Both the position numbers and the translations under genes were made by a program. Source: Rhabditoides inermis (lineage: Eukaryota; Nematoda; Chromadorea; Rhabditida; Rhabditidae). Taken from it: a DNA stretch of 64,000 nt. The notes beneath the pieces were generated by a model. That model was not told the DNA's origin, made no database searches, and saw nothing but the letters and a program-made list of their open reading frames with translations. Positions 58,815 to 64,000 of this stretch are shown one piece after another. Location: the NCBI GenBank assembly GCA_963966185.1, contig CAWZYM010000301.1:1000001-1064000 (forward strand). The letters are read 5' to 3'. Position 1 is the stretch's first letter, and each line of letters starts with the position of its first letter.

Positions 58815-59800
58815 GTTATGTGAAACATATTCTTAAGGTAACAGGATTGTAACATATTGTATCTAGTATAAATATCGCTAGTCTATAGATATTTCACATT
58901 ATGAACGTATTCTGCCGGCTCTCCCCTACTGTTGTGGGCGAGCGCGCGCTGGTGCGCCATACGTTTTGAACTCTACTTAGTTTCTGATAGGAGGTATCGA
59001 TCCGAATTTTTGATATGTGTTAGACAAATCCTTTAACTAAATTCGTATGTTGTGACTTCGTCCAATTTCTCTTTTAATAGTACGTAACAGATCACTTCAA
59101 TTTGCACATAATTGGTTAGACAATTCGTCATGTGAAACGTATTTCACGACATTGAAAAACTAAACGTATGACATACACATATACGTCGGGTACTTACATA
59201 CATATGTGAACAACGTATGACATAAAAACTTTGTATTCACTCTATTTCTCGGTATCACCACACAGAGTATAGTGAGGTGAGCGCGCGCTCGAAAGTCGCC
59301 ATACGTTTTTAACTCTACTTAGTTTGTGAGAAGAGGTATCAATCTGAATTTTTGATATGTGCCTGACATAACCCTATATTTCATTCGTATGTTGCAGTTT
59401 TGTTCAGTTTCGATATGTTTGACAAGTAATTCATGCCTTCTCTAAAATCGAGAAATTCACTAAAATACATTATGTAAAACGTATTTCTGGACAATGACTG
59501 TTCCAAACTATTGTATACATTCATACGAATTCTAGTGTACATGAATTTCATTGAATAACATGAGAATATTGTGAATATATCGCTCTGCGTGTAATGGTGG
59601 ATATGTTGTTCGCGATCGGCGTACGACGTTACGTTTTGAACTCTACTTAGTTCCTGGATAGAGATTGAGAGCTGAAATTTTTATGGAAGGTAGTTATGAT
59701 AGTTTACTATCACCGTATGTACCAAATTTTTGATTTTCAATCTCATACTTTTTTTATTCAACAATTACTTCATAGCACTCATTTTGTGAACGTGAAGTTT
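58815..59800. repeat. Tandem repeat, three diverged copies of about 330-340 bp
   Basis: The block ACGTTTTGAACTCTACTTAGT recurs, with small changes, ending near 58981, 59323 and 59651 (spacings about 342 and 328). Around each copy the order is the same: ATGTGAAACGTATTTC-like, an AT-rich stretch, a GC-rich GCGCGCGCT-like segment, the block above, then GGTAT or GAGAT and TGAATTTTTGATATG-like sequence. Copies 1 and 2 are closest and copy 3 is more diverged. There is no coding content. The array lies 3' of the minus-strand retrotransposon remnant. Confidence 0.8.
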
Positions 59801-59990
59801 TATTTGGCTATATTAGGTTTCATTGTCAATGTAATCGCATAAAAATTGAACTGAAGGTCTACGATACCTCACAGATGACTTCTTTACGGCCACGACGAAT
59901 TCTCTCACGATATTTTTATGAGAACATCTATAATACTTCAAAACTATCTAGATCGAAATTCAGCTTCGTATACTGGTGTGAGCGCTCCGT

Positions 59991-62900
59991 TCAACGTATA
60001 TGCAATACAGAGGTGTTTGTGGAACATTTATGCACCTTTGTGTTTATTTTGATTAAAATCCATAACCTCTGAAACGTTTTATCAACTGTATTATTCTGCC
60101 AGCCGCATGCCCCTCTTCTCTTCCTCTGCGTCTCTGCCCCATTCCCTCTGACCCTGTCATTTCCTCCCATGTCAAAATTTTTAGATTCTCTCGCTTCTCT
60201 GTGCTCTAATTTTTTCGCCGATTTCAAGATTTTGGTCGCAGGTTTGGTCCGTGCACTGTATATCGCCTTCGAGTATTCGAGCGTCTCACACTGTATCTGT
60301 CCTATCAGCGAATTCCAGTCAGTCTTCGGTATTCCGAGTGCAGTCAGTGCTGCATCGTTTCCCTTCCAGTTGTCGCCGAGTGAACTGACCAAGTATGGGT
60401 GCAGAGACACTTTGTATCCCAGTTATCTATACGTTTCGGCTATTCCCGTGTATTTCGCAATCTTTTCAGCGGCGGCGCGCTCGAATGACTCGAGCCCGTT
60501 TCCGAATGAAACGCGCACATCCACTATGACCACCTCTTTTTCGCCCTCTCGTTTCAGCACAATGTCCGGCCGCAGACTGCCGCCATTGATCGAATCGCGA
60601 GTGTCTGTCTCTATCCACGCACTCTCGTTTGCCGCACTCTTTTCCGCAGCCGCCACTATCAGATCCTGAATATTGTTATTTCGGTCCATCATTCCCATTG
60701 TGAGGTGAGCTTTGCACTCGTTGAGCACATGTGGAAGCGTCTCTATCTGGTTCTCGTTGCATGTTGTGCACACGCGGTCCGCCAAAGCGTTTTGCATCAT
60801 GAATCTCGCTCCCTTCAGTGGTAGATTATCGAGCAGAGCTCTATGTCTCCAGTCGATCGCACTATCGGTCGCATGAGGCGATTTGTTTCGAAGTATGCGC
60901 GCATTTCTCGTATCCTGCATGAACATATCAAAGTGTTTGCTGGTCACAGTGTATTCGGTGCTCATCCGTTCGATATTGCACTCGTCCAGTGCCGCAGCCA
61001 TCCTTCTCTTCAGTAGGTGCATCGTATTCGAGTAAGTTATCGATTTCTTGCTCGTGGGAGTAGCCTGCATCTCTATCAGCTGATCGTTGTCCCATTTCAC
61101 TTCAAACAAGTGCAGTTTGCGTCTCATATGTCGCGTTGCCTCGCGGCAGTTTCTCATCATATTGGTCTGTCCACCGTATGTTATTCCACGGTAACCAACG
61201 TTTTCGTCATTCAGATATCTCGCACACACCGTCTTTTTGTCCAATGTATGCGCTTGTTGCGGTCCGATCCACGCGACAGCTATGTATTCTAGAAGATTCC
61301 AGAACACTGTCGATATGTAGGCGTCTTTTGAGCGGAGCAGCTTCATTGTTGTGGTGAAGCAGCCAATGTACATGGTATCTTTCGGGTGTTGCATGTTGAA
61401 GCCCTTGGAGCAGTACAAGTATGGCTTGGACACTCCGCACTTGACGTTCTGTATGTGTGATATGGTACTGGCGAGCGTCTTTTCCATCTCGTCTATACTG
61501 GCCATAGTGCATCTGTCGTTCATCGCAATATAGTATAGCCTGGACATGACGAATGTTCGTATCGCATCTCTCAGCTGATCGCAACTCAGCGATCCCCTCG
61601 CTGCTGCCAGCTTTCGCATATCCGTATTCATCTGTCGCAGCGTCTCCGACTGCTCGTTCATCTCTCGGAAGCCTATATTCACGCCTAGGTACTTGTAGCT
61701 ATCTCCTTCTCCGAGAACATTTATGCATTCGTTGTACATCTTGGTCTCTCGTTGAACCACTTTTCCCTTCCGTATTATGGCTTGAACAGCAGGTGTATAC
61801 TTTTCGCGTCTTCAGCCATTCTATCGAGTTGATATTGGAGATCCGAGTGGTTTTTGGTTATTACGGCCATATCGTCTGCGAAAGCGAGCAGCGAGAAGCC
61901 TTTTCGAGTATCTGCATCGGCCTCACTCTCTTTTTGTGCGCCCGAATGATCATCTCCAGCACTATGTTGAATAGGATGGGTGATATGGGGTCTCCCTGCT
62001 TCACTCCCGCATCCACCGCTATGCTTCTCGTCTGGTGTGTCTTTGTGTTCACTCGCATCGTCGCTCCATCGATCCTCTATAATGTTGCGAAACTTTTGTG
62101 GGCATGAGGGCTTCGTGTATAGCCTCGTCCTGAGGGCTTCGTGTATAGCCTCGTGTGGCACGCTGCCAAACGCGTTGGCAAGATCTAGCCACGTGACGCA
62201 TATGTCTCCTTTTATCGATTTGACGTGTTGTATCGGTGTGCGGAGAAGCGCAATGTTCTCCAGTGTGCCCTCTCTGTTCGTGAAGCCTTTCTGGCAGTCA
62301 CTGATCAGTCCTTTTATCTCGTTCATCCTGTTAGTCAGAAGTGTGGTATAGATTTTATAGACGGTTTTCATCAGGCTTATCGGTCTCCAGTTCTCTATGT
62401 CGAGCTCGTCTTCCTTTTTGTATATGAGTGTCACGTTGGTCTCTTTCCAACTGCTCGGAATCCGCTGCTCTCTCATGCATCTATTGAAGAGCTCAGTGAG
62501 GAAGCTGCCATCCGGATCGGCGCTCAATAGGTCGCTGTACACTGTTCCGTCTGGTCCGGCCGCCGTATCACGCTTCCTTTTTATAGTTTTCATCACTTCG
62601 TGTCGTCCGAACCTCCTGAGCAGTGAGCCGGAGATGTTCATATGGGGGAGGTTGGCGGCAAGTCGTCGCACCGCATCGCGGTCACACGGCTGCGCGCCCG
62701 TTATCCGTCGGAAGTGATTCTCGACTTTATTTATTCCTATCTCGCAGTCTTTCGACTCCTCTCCCAGTATACGTTTCACCGCAAGCGCCTTATTCTCGCG
62801 ATACAGTATCCGGAGCTCCTTGTACGCTCGGCGAGGTATATCCCTTTTCGCCTGTTTCTTTCTCGGATGTTTCGGTCTATCGGCGAGTGACTCGAGTGAT

Positions 62901-63818
62901 GGCAGCTCATCATTCAGCAATTTCACCGCATCCGCTATCTTATCTTTCCTCATCAGGTATGCGAACTTCACGAACGAGTCGGAAACGTATTCGATCTGTT
63001 CGAAACACGTCGCCTGTCCGAGTTTCTCATGCCAGCTCCCTCTCACAGCGATAGGTTCGGGGTGTATTTGCATGTGTTGTAGATCTATGTCCATGAGTCT
63101 CGGAATGTGTCGCGTCCCCTCATTATGTATCGTGCTTTTCATCCTTTTTCGCAACTCCTCCAGATCGCCCACTGAGTGGAAGAGCGGTCGATTATCGATT
63201 ATTTGCTCCAGGATCATCACAGCGCGCAATCCACAGTTCATCTCATCTCTCCTGTTTACTGTATGTATTCGGATCGGCATACTGTAGCTCTCTGCCGAAC
63301 AGACGCCTCAGCTTGTCCATCGATCGATTATCGATTGATCGCCGCTGCATCGGATCGTATACGGTAGCTCTATCATGTGACTTATCAGCCACTATCATCA
63401 TCCAGTGTCCCTTCTCGTAATATGGTAGTACGACTTTTGTGTATCTGTCGTTTTGCATGGATGGATGTATCTTCATCTCACTTCCTTTATATTTCCACTC
63501 CATCCCGCGCACTATGGCCGGATTGATCACGAACATATCGGTGTTACGGTATTTTGAGAGGAGATATGCGTGTATCGCCTGGTTGCTCAGCTTCGAATTG
63601 ACTCCCTCAGTATATTTGAGACAGGTCATCGCAGACTTGGTCGTATCCGTTTGTATCACGTACTCGTCGAATTCGCCGTTTGTATCGTGAGTGCTCACTA
63701 GCTCGCTCACTGCGCGTGACGTCATATCATTTTGTTGACTAGTATCAGTCTCGCACTCCATGTATGTCGGCGCGAATTCTATGTTCTTTTCAGTATCATC
63801 GTTTCCTTCATCGATCAT
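59991..63818 (-). pseudogene. NeSL/Utopia-type non-LTR retrotransposon remnant (Ulp1 protease + RT + RLE)
   Basis: Minus strand, 5' to 3'. The Ulp1/C48-like protease region (63818-63243) includes GHWMMIVADKS with the catalytic His and VYDPM with the Asp. The catalytic Cys (EMNCGLRAV) lies in another frame from 63280. Reverse transcriptase follows in that frame (KRDTAAGPDGTVYSDLL, NWRPISLMKTVYKIYTTLL, TWLDLANAFGSVPHEAIHEA). The block AGVKQGDPISPILFN is in a third frame (62058-61861), and the catalytic FADDMAVIT is back in the second. Thumb and restriction-like endonuclease occupy 61760-60423: a CCHC knuckle (CTTCNENQIETLPHVLNEC) and the RLE core LRPDIVLKREGEKEVVIVDV. An in-frame TAA at 60425-60423 is followed by endonuclease-like coding down to 59991. 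At least four frame changes and one stop show a dead copy. The 5' end may lie beyond the window. Confidence 0.88.
62105..62154. repeat. 26-bp tandem duplication inside the RT coding region
   Basis: TGAGGGCTTCGTGTATAGCC, followed by TCGT, occurs at 62105 and again at 62131 (24 identical bases, period 26). The period is not a multiple of three, so the duplication shifts the RT frame just after the GSVPHEAIHEAL motif. Confidence 0.95.
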
Positions 63819-64000
63819 CAGTATATCATCGATCGATAGATCGATTCATCCGCCGCACTCACTGCGGTATGCGTATTGGGTATGTATGTCAGTGTGGGTA
63901 GATCGGTCGCCGTTTCTCTCCTCTCGCACACTCACACCAGCTGGCAGCCAGTGACTACAGCCGGGCCGCGAGTTCGAGTATTCCGCGCTATCACTTATCA
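63819..64000. other. Right window edge, upstream of the Ulp1-like domain
   Basis: Contains ATCGATCGATAGATCGATTC-like palindromic repeats near 63826-63846 and no recognised coding sequence. It may be the retrotransposon 5' UTR, N-terminal coding now broken, or flanking DNA. Confidence 0.4.

Noticed and set aside
60169..62530. Plus-strand open frames across the retroelement
   Set aside because: They are antisense shadows of the RT and endonuclease coding sequence, which has recognisable motifs only on the minus strand.

Overview
The window is nuclear DNA of a nematode, most likely a diplogastrid such as Pristionchus. Two genes encode complete major sperm proteins, a family restricted to nematodes. 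The other genes have many short GT-AG introns with TTTCAG-type acceptors and GC-rich third codon positions. Introns and intergenic DNA are full of AG/CT microsatellites. Gene models were assembled by eye from exon pieces. Exon edges are good to a few bases where listed, and the genus is an inference.

Layout. 0.2-12.5 kb, plus strand: a FAM162-like mitochondrial membrane protein, a HIG1-domain protein, a secreted beta-lactamase-like serine hydrolase with a repeat-filled 1.7-kb intron, and a multi-pass SLC22/MFS-like transporter. 13-26 kb: an MSP gene (minus), two paralogous secreted helical proteins flanking a GT11-type fucosyltransferase-like gene, two small secreted low-complexity proteins, and a GH25-type lysozyme-like gene whose intron contains a second MSP gene on the opposite strand. 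26.6-31.3 kb: a type II membrane glycoprotein gene whose introns carry tRNA-derived SINEs and a hAT-like MITE. 32-46.6 kb, minus strand: a Lys/Asp-rich protein, MsrA, DPH5, PIG-M and a gamma/delta-sarcoglycan, which are mostly conserved housekeeping genes. 46.6-49.6 kb appears gene-poor. 49.6-53.6 kb: a calcyphosin-like EF-hand protein (plus) and a Gly/Tyr-rich secreted protein (minus). 54-58.8 kb is mostly repeats with one unresolved small gene. 58.8-59.8 kb holds three copies of a tandem repeat of about 330-340 bp. 60-63.8 kb (minus) is a decayed non-LTR retrotransposon of NeSL/Utopia type with a Ulp1-like protease, reverse transcriptase and restriction-like endonuclease.

The most notable observations are: the 11-kb-separated inverted MSP duplication, one copy nested in a lysozyme intron; the Ulp1-RT-RLE retroelement with several frame breaks; two hAT-like MITEs with 8-bp target duplications; four TTAA-flanked piggyBac-like MITEs; a tRNA-derived SINE family; a secreted-protein paralogue whose only usable splice acceptor appears to read CG instead of AG; and the tandem repeat next to the retroelement. 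I did not find a clearly new multi-gene system. The genes are mostly independent, and the novelty lies in the repeats and in gene arrangement.
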